A stretch of DNA of 64,000 nt from Mesorhizobium hawassense (GTDB lineage: Bacteria > Pseudomonadota > Alphaproteobacteria > Rhizobiales > Rhizobiaceae): NCBI RefSeq assembly GCF_003289945.1, contig NZ_QMBP01000014.1, forward strand, positions 1 to 64,000, in the 5' to 3' direction. A program made the position numbers and the translations under genes. The notes under the pieces were generated by a model. The model saw only the letters and a program-made list of their open reading frames with translations, was not told the DNA's origin and did no database searches. Shown in pieces: positions 43,123-51,828 of the stretch (its first letter is position 1; every line of letters starts with the position of its first letter).

Positions 43123-44379
43123 TCAGGCGTATTTGCGCTGCGCATCCAGCGCCAGGCCGAGGCCGACCGAGCCGAACATGTCGCCCTCGATGACGGCGGC
43201 CTGCGGCACCAGCGACAGGATCTGCCGCTTCGCCAGCGGGATAGCGGTCGAGCCGCCGGTGAGGAACACGGCGGTGATGGCGGAGGCGGTAATGCCGGCG
43301 TCAGCGATCGTCTGTTTGACCGTCGCGGTCACGCGTTCGATGTCGCCGCTGATCGTCTCCTCCAGGCCGGCCCGCGTGATCTCGGCCGCGAAGCGCGCGC
43401 CTGGCAGCGACACCTTCACTTCGGCCGAAGACTGCTCGGTCAGCGCGATCTTGGCTCTCTCGACCAGGCCGGCCATCGCATGGCCGTAGCGATGCTCGAC
43501 GACATGGATGAAGCGGTCGACGAGGTCGGCGCGCTCTGCCTCGTAGCGGATCTGCCTCAGATCCGTCATCGCCTTTGCGGTGTAGACGAGGTTGATGCGC
43601 TGCCAGGTCGCCAGGTCGACAAAATAGGCCGCCGGCAGGTTACGCTTGTGGTCCTTGGTCCGCGTCAGATAGCCGAGCTCGGGCATGACATGGGCGATGC
43701 TGAGCAGCCGGTCGAAATCGGTGCCGCCGATATGGACGCCGCGGTTGGCCAGGATATCGGCCTTGCGATCATTTGAGCGGGCACGCTCGGGCGAGACCCG
43801 CACGATCGAAAAGTCGGACGTGCCGCCGCCCATGTCGACGATCAGCGCCAGCTCCTCGCGGGTGACGTTCTGCTCGTAATCGAGCGCCGCCGCGATCGGC
43901 TCGAACTGGAAGGCGATGTGCCTGAAGCCTTGCGCGCGCGCCGCCTTTTCCAATTCGCCCTGCGCCTTTGCGTCCGCGGCCGCATCGTCGTCGACGAACT
44001 GGACGGGTCTGCCGAGCACCACGTTCTCGACCGCGCCGCCCGCGTCTTCTTCGAGCCGCTTCTTCAAATGGCCGACGAACATGCCGACGATGTCGATGAA
44101 GCCGATCTGGCGCGCCTTGATGCGTGTCTTTTCGTTGGCCAGCGTGCTGCCCAGCACGCTCTTCAGCGAGCGCATAAGCCGCCCTTCGATGCTGTCGGTG
44201 TAGTCGCTGATCGCGCGACGGCCGAAATAGGTGTAGCCGTCCTCGAAATTGAAGAACACGGCGCTCGGCAAAGTGGGCTGTTCGCCCTCCAGCGCCACCA
44301 GCCGGGCACGGCCGTTTCGGATTACGCCCACCGTGGAATTGGACGTGCCGAAATCGATGCCGCCGAATGCTGATTGCAT
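43123..44379 (-). CDS. Hsp70-family (YegD-like) ATPase without substrate-binding domain
   Basis: The 418-residue protein has the actin-like ATPase motifs of Hsp70: phosphate-1 GGIDFGTSNSTVGV at the start, the connect region FEPIAAALDYEQ, phosphate-2 LIVDMGGGTSDFSIV and the adenosine motif FLTGGSTAIPLAKRQI. It stops after the ATPase domain, so there is no peptide-binding domain or C-terminal lid. It resembles YegD-type proteins of unknown role. AGGAGG precedes the ATG. It lies alone between LysR and the TIGR02186 gene. Confidence 0.87.
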   Translation of the reverse strand: MQSAFGGIDFGTSNSTVGVIRNGRARLVALEGEQPTLPSAVFFNFEDGYTYFGRRAISDYTDSIEGRLMRSLKSVLGSTLANEKTRIKARQIGFIDIVGMFVGHLKKRLEEDAGGAVENVVLGRPVQFVDDDAAADAKAQGELEKAARAQGFRHIAFQFEPIAAALDYEQNVTREELALIVDMGGGTSDFSIVRVSPERARSNDRKADILANRGVHIGGTDFDRLLSIAHVMPELGYLTRTKDHKRNLPAAYFVDLATWQRINLVYTAKAMTDLRQIRYEAERADLVDRFIHVVEHRYGHAMAGLVERAKIALTEQSSAEVKVSLPGARFAAEITRAGLEETISGDIERVTATVKQTIADAGITASAITAVFLTGGSTAIPLAKRQILSLVPQAAVIEGDMFGSVGLGLALDAQRKYA

Positions 44380-44485
44380 CGCAGCCTCCTATGATTGCTT
44401 CGTGGCGGCAGGGCAACGCATGGCGCGCCGTCATCCGGATGGCCGGACCGCTCTGCCGAAGTTGAGATGTGTGCGCTTGTCCCTA

Positions 44486-44546
44486 GTGCATGTCGCCCAA
44501 AAGTGCGCAGCGGTTTTGGGAGGACGACATGCACCAAAACAAAGAG
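44486..44546 (+). repeat. Palindromic intergenic repeat, family copy 6
   Basis: Perfect arms GTGCATGTCG (44486-44495) and CGACATGCAC (44525-44534) enclose CCCAAAA and TTTTGGG around GTGCGCAGCGG. The tail CAAAACAAAGAG follows directly. It is one of the best-preserved copies and lies between the TIGR02186-type gene and the Hsp70-like gene. Confidence 0.88.
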
Positions 44547-44637
44547 CCCAAAGCGCGCCGAAACGCGCTTTGGTTGGGGAGGCGGCGATTTATCGCAAAA
44601 GCGGGAAAAGGGGAAGCCCCTGCTTTCCCGAGAAACA

Positions 44638-45429
44638 TCAATCCTTGCGGAAGATGAGGCGGCCCAGCCAGCCGGTCAGCATGGCGAGCGACACGGCGAA
44701 CACGCCATAGAGGAAGGAATAGTCATGCGCGACGCGGAAGATCGACTGCTCGAAACCGGACTTGCGGATTTCGAGCTGGGCCGAGCTTTCCTTGACGAAC
44801 ATGCCGCTCTTGAACAGGAACGCGCGTGCCTTGTGCGTGCCGACCGGCACGTTGGGCGCCAGCCGCACCGTGGCGCGAAACAGGTTCTGCGACAGGAACT
44901 GCACGCCGCCGACATTCTCGCTGTAGAGGCCGGTCGCCGCCTTGCGGTCGCGAAGCGCGGCGGTGAATTCCTCGATGGTTGCCGGGCTGTCGGTCTCGTC
45001 AGCCGGTTTCATGTAGAGGTTCTGGGCGCCGAGCGAGAGCTGCTTGTATTTGGCGGGCTCGGCGATGTCCTGCAGCGGCCGCGTGGTCGCGACGGAATAG
45101 GAGACCGGCACGTTCTCGAACGTCTCTGAGTCCAGGTTGATCCAGACGCCGAGCACCCGGTCCTTGCGCCGGACCACCACCGGCCGCGGCGGGCCCTCGA
45201 GCACCACGATCACGTCATAGCGCCCCTGACGCGCGACCAGCGGATCGGGATTTTCCAACGATCCGAAGATCGTCAGGTCTGCGCCGGAGAAACCCGCCGT
45301 GATGGAAATGGCGTCGGTCGACAGGCCGATCTGGATGCTTTCGGCAGGCGGCGTCTGCGCCGTTGCCGGTGAAAGGGCAAAGAGCATCGATAACGAGACG
45401 GCGGCTGCAAATGCTCGTCGTGCCGCCAT
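44638..45429 (-). CDS. TIGR02186-family membrane-anchored protein
   Basis: The 263-residue protein has a signal peptide (LSMLFALSPATAQT), an extracytoplasmic beta-rich domain with DAISITAGFSGADLTIFGSL and YDVIVVLEGPPRPVVVRRKD, and one C-terminal transmembrane helix (FLYGVFAVSLAMLTGWLGRL). This is the layout of the TIGR02186 family, which commonly sits beside TauE/SafE exporters. Its start codon overlaps the exporter's stop by one base, so the two are coupled. Function unknown. Confidence 0.85.
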   Translation of the reverse strand: MAARRAFAAAVSLSMLFALSPATAQTPPAESIQIGLSTDAISITAGFSGADLTIFGSLENPDPLVARQGRYDVIVVLEGPPRPVVVRRKDRVLGVWINLDSETFENVPVSYSVATTRPLQDIAEPAKYKQLSLGAQNLYMKPADETDSPATIEEFTAALRDRKAATGLYSENVGGVQFLSQNLFRATVRLAPNVPVGTHKARAFLFKSGMFVKESSAQLEIRKSGFEQSIFRVAHDYSFLYGVFAVSLAMLTGWLGRLIFRKD

Positions 45430-46352
45430 CAGTTGAGGCCCGCGGCGGTAAGCGAATAGAGATTGGGCGGCGTCACGAAGAGATCGACGGCAAGGCGGAT
45501 GGCGACGGCCAGCACCAGCATCGCCAGCAGCGCCCGCAACTGTTCGCCGCGCAGCTTCTGGCCGGCCTTGGCGCCGTATTGCGCGCCGGCGACGCCGCCG
45601 GCCATCAGGAGGAACGCCAGGATCACGTCGACCGTCTGGTTAGTCGTGGCGTGTACCAGCGTCGTATAGGCCGAGGTGAAGATGATCTGGAACAGCGAGG
45701 TGCCGATAACGACATTGGTCGGCACCTTGAGCAGGTAGATCAGCGCCGGCACCATGATGAAGCCGCCGCCGACGCCCATGATCGACGACAGGAAGCCGAT
45801 GCCCGCGCCGAGCCCAAGCACCGGGATAACGCTGACGAACAGCTTGGAGGCGCGGAAGCGCATCTTGAACGGCAGCCGGTGGATCCAGTTGTGCTGGCCG
45901 GATTTCTTGAGCACCGGCGCGGCGCCGCTGCGGCTGGCGCGCAGCGCGTTGACGCTTTCGACCAGCATCAGCCCGCCCACAGTGCCGAGCAGCACCACGT
46001 ACAGCAGCGAGATGAAGAGATCGAGCTGGCCGACCCGGCGCAACAGTGCAAAAACGTAGATGCCGGCCGTCGAGCCGACGATGCCCCCGGCCAGAAGCAC
46101 GCCGCCCAGCTTGAAGTCGAGCGTGCCGCGCTTGAAGTGGGAGAGCGCGCCGGAGAAGGACGAGGCGATGACCTGGTTGGCGCCGGTGGCCACCGCAATC
46201 GCCGGCGGGATGTTGTAGAAGATCAAAAGCGGCGTGATCAGGAAGCCGCCGCCGACCCCGAACATGCCCGACAGGAAGCCCACCGCCGCGCCCATCGCCA
46301 GCAGCACGAAGACATTGACGGAAATTTCCGCGATCGGGAGATAGATGCCCAC
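45429..46352 (-). CDS. TauE/SafE-family sulfite exporter-like permease
   Basis: The 307-residue membrane protein has two TauE/SafE repeats: MGAAVGFLSGMFGVGGGFLI in the first half and GAGIGFLSSIMGVGGGFIMV in the second, each with following helices. The family exports sulfite or other sulfonate-related anions. The GTG at 46352 (VGIYLPIAEISVNVF) was chosen over a longer frame because this matches the family's usual start. With the soe operon nearby it may limit toxic sulfite. Confidence 0.88.
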   Translation of the reverse strand: MGIYLPIAEISVNVFVLLAMGAAVGFLSGMFGVGGGFLITPLLIFYNIPPAIAVATGANQVIASSFSGALSHFKRGTLDFKLGGVLLAGGIVGSTAGIYVFALLRRVGQLDLFISLLYVVLLGTVGGLMLVESVNALRASRSGAAPVLKKSGQHNWIHRLPFKMRFRASKLFVSVIPVLGLGAGIGFLSSIMGVGGGFIMVPALIYLLKVPTNVVIGTSLFQIIFTSAYTTLVHATTNQTVDVILAFLLMAGGVAGAQYGAKAGQKLRGEQLRALLAMLVLAVAIRLAVDLFVTPPNLYSLTAAGLN

Positions 46353-46518
46353 CCGTCTGTCTCGATCAGTTTGCCTGTCGGCGCATAATGCCGTCCCCGG
46401 ACAATAAAGCACCGAAAAGCCAATTTTTTATTGCGCCGGCGCGGCGGCGGATCCAAACCCCGCCGCCGCGCCGAAACAAAAACCATCTCAATCAGTTAAC
46501 AGGCAAATGTATGGCAGG

Positions 46519-46536
46519 GCGTCGCGTATGCGACGC
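46519..46536. terminator. Stem-loop after podJ-like gene
   Basis: GCGTCGC and GCGACGC form a perfect 7-bp stem around GTAT just after the podJ-like stop codon. There is no T run on the minus strand, so termination is uncertain. Confidence 0.4.
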
Positions 46537-46544
46537 GTCTGCCG

Positions 46545-49500
46545 TTATTTGTGCGCCAGCAGCGCCTTGACGAGCGGCGCGTCGACCTCGCCGGTGGGCT
46601 TCATCTTGTTGTCGGTCTGGAAGGCCATGATGGCGGTCTTGGTCTTGCCGCCCATCACGCCGTCGGCGCTGCCCGCATCATAGCCGTTCTTGTTGAGGAT
46701 CAGCTGGATGTTCTTCACCGCCTTCTTCATGTCGATGCCGGCGGTGGTCTGCGGCGCGCTGTCCTGCCAGGATTCCGGAACGTCGGCCGAGTTGGTGGCC
46801 GCGTTGAGTGGCTTGGCCTTCCACAGTTCCGTGGCGGCGCGCGCCCGCTCGAGCTGCTCGGGACGCAGCGCATTGGCGATCTCGTCGCGCTTGCCGGCCG
46901 CGTCCTTGTCGCCGGTCTTGGCCACCAGCGCGAACCACTTATAGGATTCTTCCAGGTTCTGCTTCATGCCGACACCCTTGGCGGCCATGATGCCGAGGTT
47001 GAACTGGCTGTCCTTGACGCCGAGGTCGGCGGCCTCCTGGAACCAGTGCGTCGCCGATTCATTGTCGGTCACGCCGTCCGCCGCCATGGCGAACAGCACC
47101 GCCAGATTGTGCATGGCGCTGGCGTTGCCCTGTTCGGCGGCGAGCTGGTAGTAGGTCTTGGCCTTCTTGACGTCGCGCGCGACGCCGATGCCTTTTTCGT
47201 AGAAATTGCCGATACGATATTCGGCCGGCGCGAAGCCGAGCTCGGCAGACTGCTCATACCATTTGGCGGCTGCCTTCATGTCTTCCTTCACGCCGCGCGA
47301 TTCGGCATAGCGCGAGCCGATCTCGAACAGCGCCTTGGCGTCGCCGCCGGCGGCTGCATCGTGCAGCGCCACCGGACCGATTTCGGACGGAATGTCGAAT
47401 TTGGCTGCCGCCGCCTGGCTGCTCGCCGGCGGCACCGCGCCGGTCGTGTCGGCTGAGGTGGGTGCGTTGGCCGCGGCGGCTTCGGCAGCCGGCTTGGTCG
47501 CCACCGGTTCCTTGGCCGCCGGCTGCGTATCGCCGTGCGTGTCCGTCGCGGTTGCGGGTTCGGATGGCGTCGCGGAAGCCATCGGTGTCGGCGCCGGTGC
47601 TGCAGCCGTCGCAAGCGCCACTGGCTCGGGTGCCGGTTCGGCCGGCATGACAGCTGCACTTTCGGGGCTTGCGGGGACAGATGCGGCCGGTGCCGTCTCC
47701 TGGACGGGCTCCGCCTGCCTGACGGGACGGGCAGGCGCGTTTTCGGCCTGTGCTGCCCCGGCATCAATCTTCGGCGTGCTGGCTTGCGGCGCCGCGGCTG
47801 TATTGAGCGAGGCCGTGTCGACCGTCTGCGTCGAAACGAGCGGGGCGGGCTGGTTGTTCGCCACTTCGACCGGATCGGACAAGAACGCCTTGCCCAACTG
47901 CAGGCCGGCCAGCGCCAGCATGATCGCCGCTGCCGCCATCAGAATCGGCTTGCGCCGCGCCTTGAGCAGGTCGCCGATCCTCAGCGCCTTCACCGGGCCG
48001 GTCATGGTCGATTGCCGCTTCAACGTGTCGGCTTCCGCCGCGGCTGCCTGGGCCGCGCGGCGGGCCGCGGCGATGAAATCGGACTTCGCGGCATCGCTCT
48101 CCGCGCGCTTGACCGGCTGGCCGCCGCGTTCGTCGCGCACGCGCTTCATGATGGCGTTGAGGTCCGGCGCGCCGGAACCGGGTTCCAAGGGCCGGTTGGC
48201 GGCCTTGGGGTCGAGCGGCTCGTCGATGTCGACGCTTGGCACGTCGGCCACGGGCTCCGAGCCCGCAAGCTGCGGCGTGTCCGCATCCTTCTTGCCTTTG
48301 AAGGCGCGCGTCAGGCCGCTGAACATCGATTTCTTGCGTCCGGCCGTTGCGCCCTTGTCGCCGACCACGTCCGGCCCGAGTGCCGCCATGGCGGCCGCGG
48401 CCGCCGCTTCGGCGGGCGTCCGTGCCGAGGCCGGCTCGCTGCGCATGATGGCCGCGGCGCGGCCTTCCAGATCTGCCATGTCGCCGGTAAGCGGCAGCGG
48501 CTGGTCGATGTCCATCGAGGGCGCGTCCTGCACCGCGATCTTGCCGCCGCGGCCACCGCGCTTGCCGGCCGGTTGCGGATCGACCAGTTCGCTGACCGCT
48601 TCGCTGGTCTCGCTCGATTCCAGCGAGCCCAGCCGGTCGACGATCTTGAGCAGCGTGTCGTGGATCGCCTCGAATGTCCGCGAGTTGCGTTCGTCGGAGC
48701 GGCGGGTGAGTGCTTCGAGCGTCTTCAGGTCCTGGGCGAGGCCGGCAACCGCGGTCGCGTTGGTCTGGGCCGTGCTTGACGTCGAGTCGGCGAGCGATTT
48801 TACGGCGCTCTCGGCCGCCTCGCGCGCCACGCTCAGGATGGAATCGCGCGTGCCGGCCAGCGACTTCTCGATGTCGTTGAGGCGCGGGCTGATGTCTTCG
48901 AATTCAGGCAGCGGCGTGCCGGGCTTGGAGAGATGCGCCGACAGGCCGGCGACTTGCGCCTCGAGGCTGCGGATCAGCGCCGGATCGATGCCCGCGACCT
49001 GCTGCGCGGACGATTCCAGCCGGCTGGAAATGTCTTCGAGGCGGCGTTCCAGCCCCCGGATCGCCGCATCGTTGGCCGGTTCGGCGGCGCGTTGAGCGGC
49101 GGACGACTCGAGCCGGCTGGAAATATCCTCGAGCCGGGTTTCCAGGCCACGGATAGCCTTTTCGTTGGCGGGATCCGGCTGCCGTGTCTCGATGCGCTGC
49201 GCAAGCGCGGTGAAGCGGGCGTCGATCGCTTCCATTATGCCGGCGCTGTCGTCCTGGCGCATGCGCTGGTCGAGCCTGTCGGCGACCTCGTCCAACCGCC
49301 GCTCGAGATCGCGAAACAGGACATTGCCCTGTTCGATCGCGTCGCCCTGGCGGCGCTCGAGCAGCATCGACAGCGCGTCGAAGCGCTGCTCCAGGCCATG
49401 GAAGATCTGGTCGGCGTCGGGCATCGCCGGCGCGCGGTCCATCTTGTCGGTGATCAAGGCGATCTGCTTGCCGAGCCGCTCCATGGCCTGCTCGGGCAGG

Positions 49501-50678
49501 TCGGCCCGGCCGGCCAGCTGGTCCACACGGCTGCTGAGGAGGCTGAGGCGATCGAGCACTTCGGCTCCCGGTCGCGACTGCGCGACCTCTTCGATCTGCA
49601 CCGCCAGGGAGGCCATGCGCTTCTCGATCCGGCCGAAGCTCTCGGGATCGAAGGCATTGGCCTGCGCCGCCACGGTCGAGGCGACGATGGCGCGCGAAAT
49701 CTCGTCCAGCCGCTCGTCGATCATGGCGAGCGTTTCGCCGCCGCGCGCGGTCTGCTGTCCGGCGAAGCGGTCGACGGCGCCGGCAAGCGTGCGCACCTTT
49801 TCTTCCAGCGAGCGCAGCGAAAGCGATTCCGGCAGGCTATTGACGGCGCTGCTGATCTGTTCGAGCCGGTCGGTCAGAACCGAGAGGCTCGGGCCTTCGG
49901 CGCGCTTGCGCTGATCGGCGTCGACGCGATCCTCGAAGGCGCTCCAGCGGCGATCGAAATCGTCCCAGCGGCTGTCGACCTTCTGAACGCTTTCCTCGCG
50001 CGCCAGCGTGTCCAGCGCACCCTTCACCTGCTCCAGTTCGAGCCGCAGCAGGTTGACGCTGCGGTCGTCGCTCTTTTCGGCGAGCGTCTGGATGGCGCCC
50101 GATAGCCGTTCGAATTCGAGGCCGAGCTCGGCGCTGCTCTTGTCCGGCATGCCGTCCGCGCCGCGCTGGCTGTTGGCCTGCATGGCACGATCGATGTCCT
50201 GGCGGAACGCTTCGAATTCGCGCTGCAGGCCGGCGGTCATCTGGTGGCGCAGTTCCTCGCGCAACCCGCGCAGCTCGACGGCGATCTTGCCGACCATGGC
50301 GACGCTGTCTTCCTGGCCGCGCACGCGATCGATGTCGCGCGCGATCGCCTGATAGCTCTGGCCGAACGCAGGCGCGGCGGGGGTCGGGTTCTGCGGGGCG
50401 CGATTTTGCGGCGCCGGATTTTGCGGCGCGCGGTCCTGAGGTCTCTGCGCGGAATAGGGATCCTCATACCAGCGTGGCTGGCCGTATGGCTGCGTGCTCG
50501 GATAGCGCGGTTCGGCGGCTGGCCGCCGCAGGTCGGGGCGATCGGGCATGTCGGCGCGCGTGCGATCCAGCCGCTGCTCCAGCGTTTCCAGCGAGCGGTT
50601 CAGTTCTTCGAGCGAGGCATGCGGCCGGCGCTGCCTGCCGGCGTTGAGTGTATCGAGATAGGACCGCTTGCTGTTCAT
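46545..50678 (-). CDS. podJ: PodJ-like polar localisation protein with Sel1 repeats and peptidoglycan-binding domain
   Basis: The 1377-residue protein has a long cytoplasmic, coiled-coil region rich in Glu, Arg and Leu (about 1-720; repeated GLERRLEDISSRLESSA units near 530-560), a charged linker, one transmembrane helix near 908-930 (ILMAAAAIMLALAGLQL), a Pro/Ala-rich periplasmic linker, Sel1/TPR repeats at about 1100-1270 (AAAKWYEQSAELGFAPAEYR, AKTYYQLAAEQGNASAMHNL) and a peptidoglycan-binding domain at about 1310-1377. This is the order found in PodJ, which organises the cell pole and pilus or growth machinery. Confidence 0.8.
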   Translation of the reverse strand: MNSKRSYLDTLNAGRQRRPHASLEELNRSLETLEQRLDRTRADMPDRPDLRRPAAEPRYPSTQPYGQPRWYEDPYSAQRPQDRAPQNPAPQNRAPQNPTPAAPAFGQSYQAIARDIDRVRGQEDSVAMVGKIAVELRGLREELRHQMTAGLQREFEAFRQDIDRAMQANSQRGADGMPDKSSAELGLEFERLSGAIQTLAEKSDDRSVNLLRLELEQVKGALDTLAREESVQKVDSRWDDFDRRWSAFEDRVDADQRKRAEGPSLSVLTDRLEQISSAVNSLPESLSLRSLEEKVRTLAGAVDRFAGQQTARGGETLAMIDERLDEISRAIVASTVAAQANAFDPESFGRIEKRMASLAVQIEEVAQSRPGAEVLDRLSLLSSRVDQLAGRADLPEQAMERLGKQIALITDKMDRAPAMPDADQIFHGLEQRFDALSMLLERRQGDAIEQGNVLFRDLERRLDEVADRLDQRMRQDDSAGIMEAIDARFTALAQRIETRQPDPANEKAIRGLETRLEDISSRLESSAAQRAAEPANDAAIRGLERRLEDISSRLESSAQQVAGIDPALIRSLEAQVAGLSAHLSKPGTPLPEFEDISPRLNDIEKSLAGTRDSILSVAREAAESAVKSLADSTSSTAQTNATAVAGLAQDLKTLEALTRRSDERNSRTFEAIHDTLLKIVDRLGSLESSETSEAVSELVDPQPAGKRGGRGGKIAVQDAPSMDIDQPLPLTGDMADLEGRAAAIMRSEPASARTPAEAAAAAAMAALGPDVVGDKGATAGRKKSMFSGLTRAFKGKKDADTPQLAGSEPVADVPSVDIDEPLDPKAANRPLEPGSGAPDLNAIMKRVRDERGGQPVKRAESDAAKSDFIAAARRAAQAAAAEADTLKRQSTMTGPVKALRIGDLLKARRKPILMAAAAIMLALAGLQLGKAFLSDPVEVANNQPAPLVSTQTVDTASLNTAAAPQASTPKIDAGAAQAENAPARPVRQAEPVQETAPAASVPASPESAAVMPAEPAPEPVALATAAAPAPTPMASATPSEPATATDTHGDTQPAAKEPVATKPAAEAAAANAPTSADTTGAVPPASSQAAAAKFDIPSEIGPVALHDAAAGGDAKALFEIGSRYAESRGVKEDMKAAAKWYEQSAELGFAPAEYRIGNFYEKGIGVARDVKKAKTYYQLAAEQGNASAMHNLAVLFAMAADGVTDNESATHWFQEAADLGVKDSQFNLGIMAAKGVGMKQNLEESYKWFALVAKTGDKDAAGKRDEIANALRPEQLERARAATELWKAKPLNAATNSADVPESWQDSAPQTTAGIDMKKAVKNIQLILNKNGYDAGSADGVMGGKTKTAIMAFQTDNKMKPTGEVDAPLVKALLAHK

Positions 50679-51127
50679 CGATGCGCCCGTGTTCAGAATG
50701 GCCGGCTGGAGGCCGGTTTCCCAGAGTCCTGCCGGGAACGAAGCGGGCCGAGCGGTTTTGCTGCGGAGGAAGACGGACTTCCCGGGTTTTCACCCGCGCT
50801 TCGAAAAACCGTGAGAAATTCGCTACAGGATAAACACGGGTGACCGACATGCGCACATTTCGCCCAACGTGGTAAACAAGGCGTTAACCAAGCTTAAGAA
50901 GCCGCGCATAAATCGTGAGCCGCCTGTCGGGTGCGGCATAAAGGTCCGCTTCGACAACGCCCTTGCGTCACCCTGCGGCTGTCGATATAGGATTGACGTA
51001 AACGTAAAAGGTGCGAAGCCGTGCCTCTTGCGATTGATTTGTTGTTGAAACCACGTTTGGAAGCACGCCCCCGCTTCCATTCAGGCGACGCTTGGTCCGC
51101 GACCGCGACGCCATCAGGGGAAAGCCA
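50679..51127. promoter_or_regulatory. Intergenic region between podJ-like and merR genes
   Basis: About 450 bases without a gene. Toward the podJ-like side, TAAA-N7-TTAAC (50873-50888, one mismatch to the CtrA consensus) runs into TTAA-N6-TTAA at 50884-50897. Toward merR lies the palindromic operator at 50993-51008. The rest shows no recognisable feature. Confidence 0.5.
50993..51008 (+). promoter_or_regulatory. MerR operator in front of its own gene
   Basis: TTGACGTAAACGTAAA shares TTGACGT and AAACGT with the perfect palindrome at 51717-51738 in front of the acyl-CoA dehydrogenase. It lies about 120 bases before the merR start and suggests autoregulation. Confidence 0.65.
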
Positions 51128-51598
51128 GTGACCATGAAACTTGTTTCGCCCGGCGAGGCCGCGGCCAATACCAATGACATTCCATCTGAAGCAGGCGAGG
51201 AATTCGTCCGTATCGGCGAGATGGCCAAGAAATACGGCGTGACCTTGCGCACGCTGCGCTTCTATGAAGACAAGGGCCTGCTCAATCCGCATCGCGACGG
51301 CTCGACGCGTCTCTATACGCGCCGTGACAAAGCCCGGCTGAAGTTGATCCTGCTCGGCCGCAAGGTCGGGTTCTCGCTGCGCGACGTCAAGCAGATGATG
51401 GATCTCTATGATCCGACCGGCACCAACACCAAGCAGTTGCGGCTGGCGCTCGACAAGTCGGAGAAGCAGCTCGCCCGCCTGCAGAAGCAGCGGGCGCTGA
51501 TCGACGACGCCATCGGCGAGTTGAGCAACTCGATGACGGCCGTGCGTCAGATGCTCAGCGAGCGCACGGCGGCGCCGCAGGCCAGCGCCGCCGGCTGA
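51128..51598 (+). CDS. MerR-family transcriptional regulator of the beta-oxidation operon
   Basis: The 156-residue protein has the MerR DNA-binding domain RIGEMAKKYGVTLRTLRFYE and DKGLLNPHRDGSTRLYTRRD (about 28-65), then a dimer coiled coil (LRLALDKSEKQLARLQKQRA). No metal-binding cysteines are present, so a metabolite is the likelier signal, as for MerR regulators of fatty-acid or branched-chain degradation. The GTG at 51128 has AGGGG seven bases upstream; the ATG at 51134 is an alternative. Terminator follows. Confidence 0.87.
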   Translation: MTMKLVSPGEAAANTNDIPSEAGEEFVRIGEMAKKYGVTLRTLRFYEDKGLLNPHRDGSTRLYTRRDKARLKLILLGRKVGFSLRDVKQMMDLYDPTGTNTKQLRLALDKSEKQLARLQKQRALIDDAIGELSNSMTAVRQMLSERTAAPQASAAG

Positions 51599-51637
51599 TC
51601 ACGTCCGCCGTCGACTGCGACAATCCTCGGAAATGGA

Positions 51638-51669
51638 AAGCCGCGTGGCTATAGCCGCGCGGCTTTTTT
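51638..51669 (+). terminator. Rho-independent terminator of merR
   Basis: AAGCCGCGTGGCT (51638-51650) and AGCCGCGCGGCTT (51653-51665) pair with a single mismatch, followed by a run of six T residues. It separates the regulator from the operon it probably controls. Confidence 0.9.
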
Positions 51670-51716
51670 GTCGCCACAATGCCTGGGCGCTCACAAAAAT
51701 TTTGACTGCGACCAAG

Positions 51717-51738
51717 TTGACGTTTACGCAAACGTCAA
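51717..51738 (+). promoter_or_regulatory. Perfect palindromic operator before the acyl-CoA dehydrogenase operon
   Basis: Arms TTGACGTTT (51717-51725) and AAACGTCAA (51730-51738) are perfect 9-bp complements around ACGC. The left arm includes a possible -35 hexamer TTGACG, so binding would block or realign the promoter. The same TTGACGT...AAACGT pattern occurs in front of merR. Confidence 0.75.
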
Positions 51739-51828
51739 TATTTGCTATCGGGCATCGATATTGGGCCCGGCCTCCCGTCCAGGACGTGGACAATTTGCTG
51801 GCCGGGCGGACTGAGGGTGGAGGAAGCC

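Noticed and set aside
47335..50105. Plus-strand open frames opposite the podJ-like gene
   Set aside because: Composition reflects the reverse complement of an Ala/Pro/Glu-rich protein; no motifs.
50884..50897. TTAA-N6-TTAA as a confident CtrA site
   Set aside because: The spacing is six, not the required seven. The overlapping N7 version has a mismatch, so it is listed only as a candidate.
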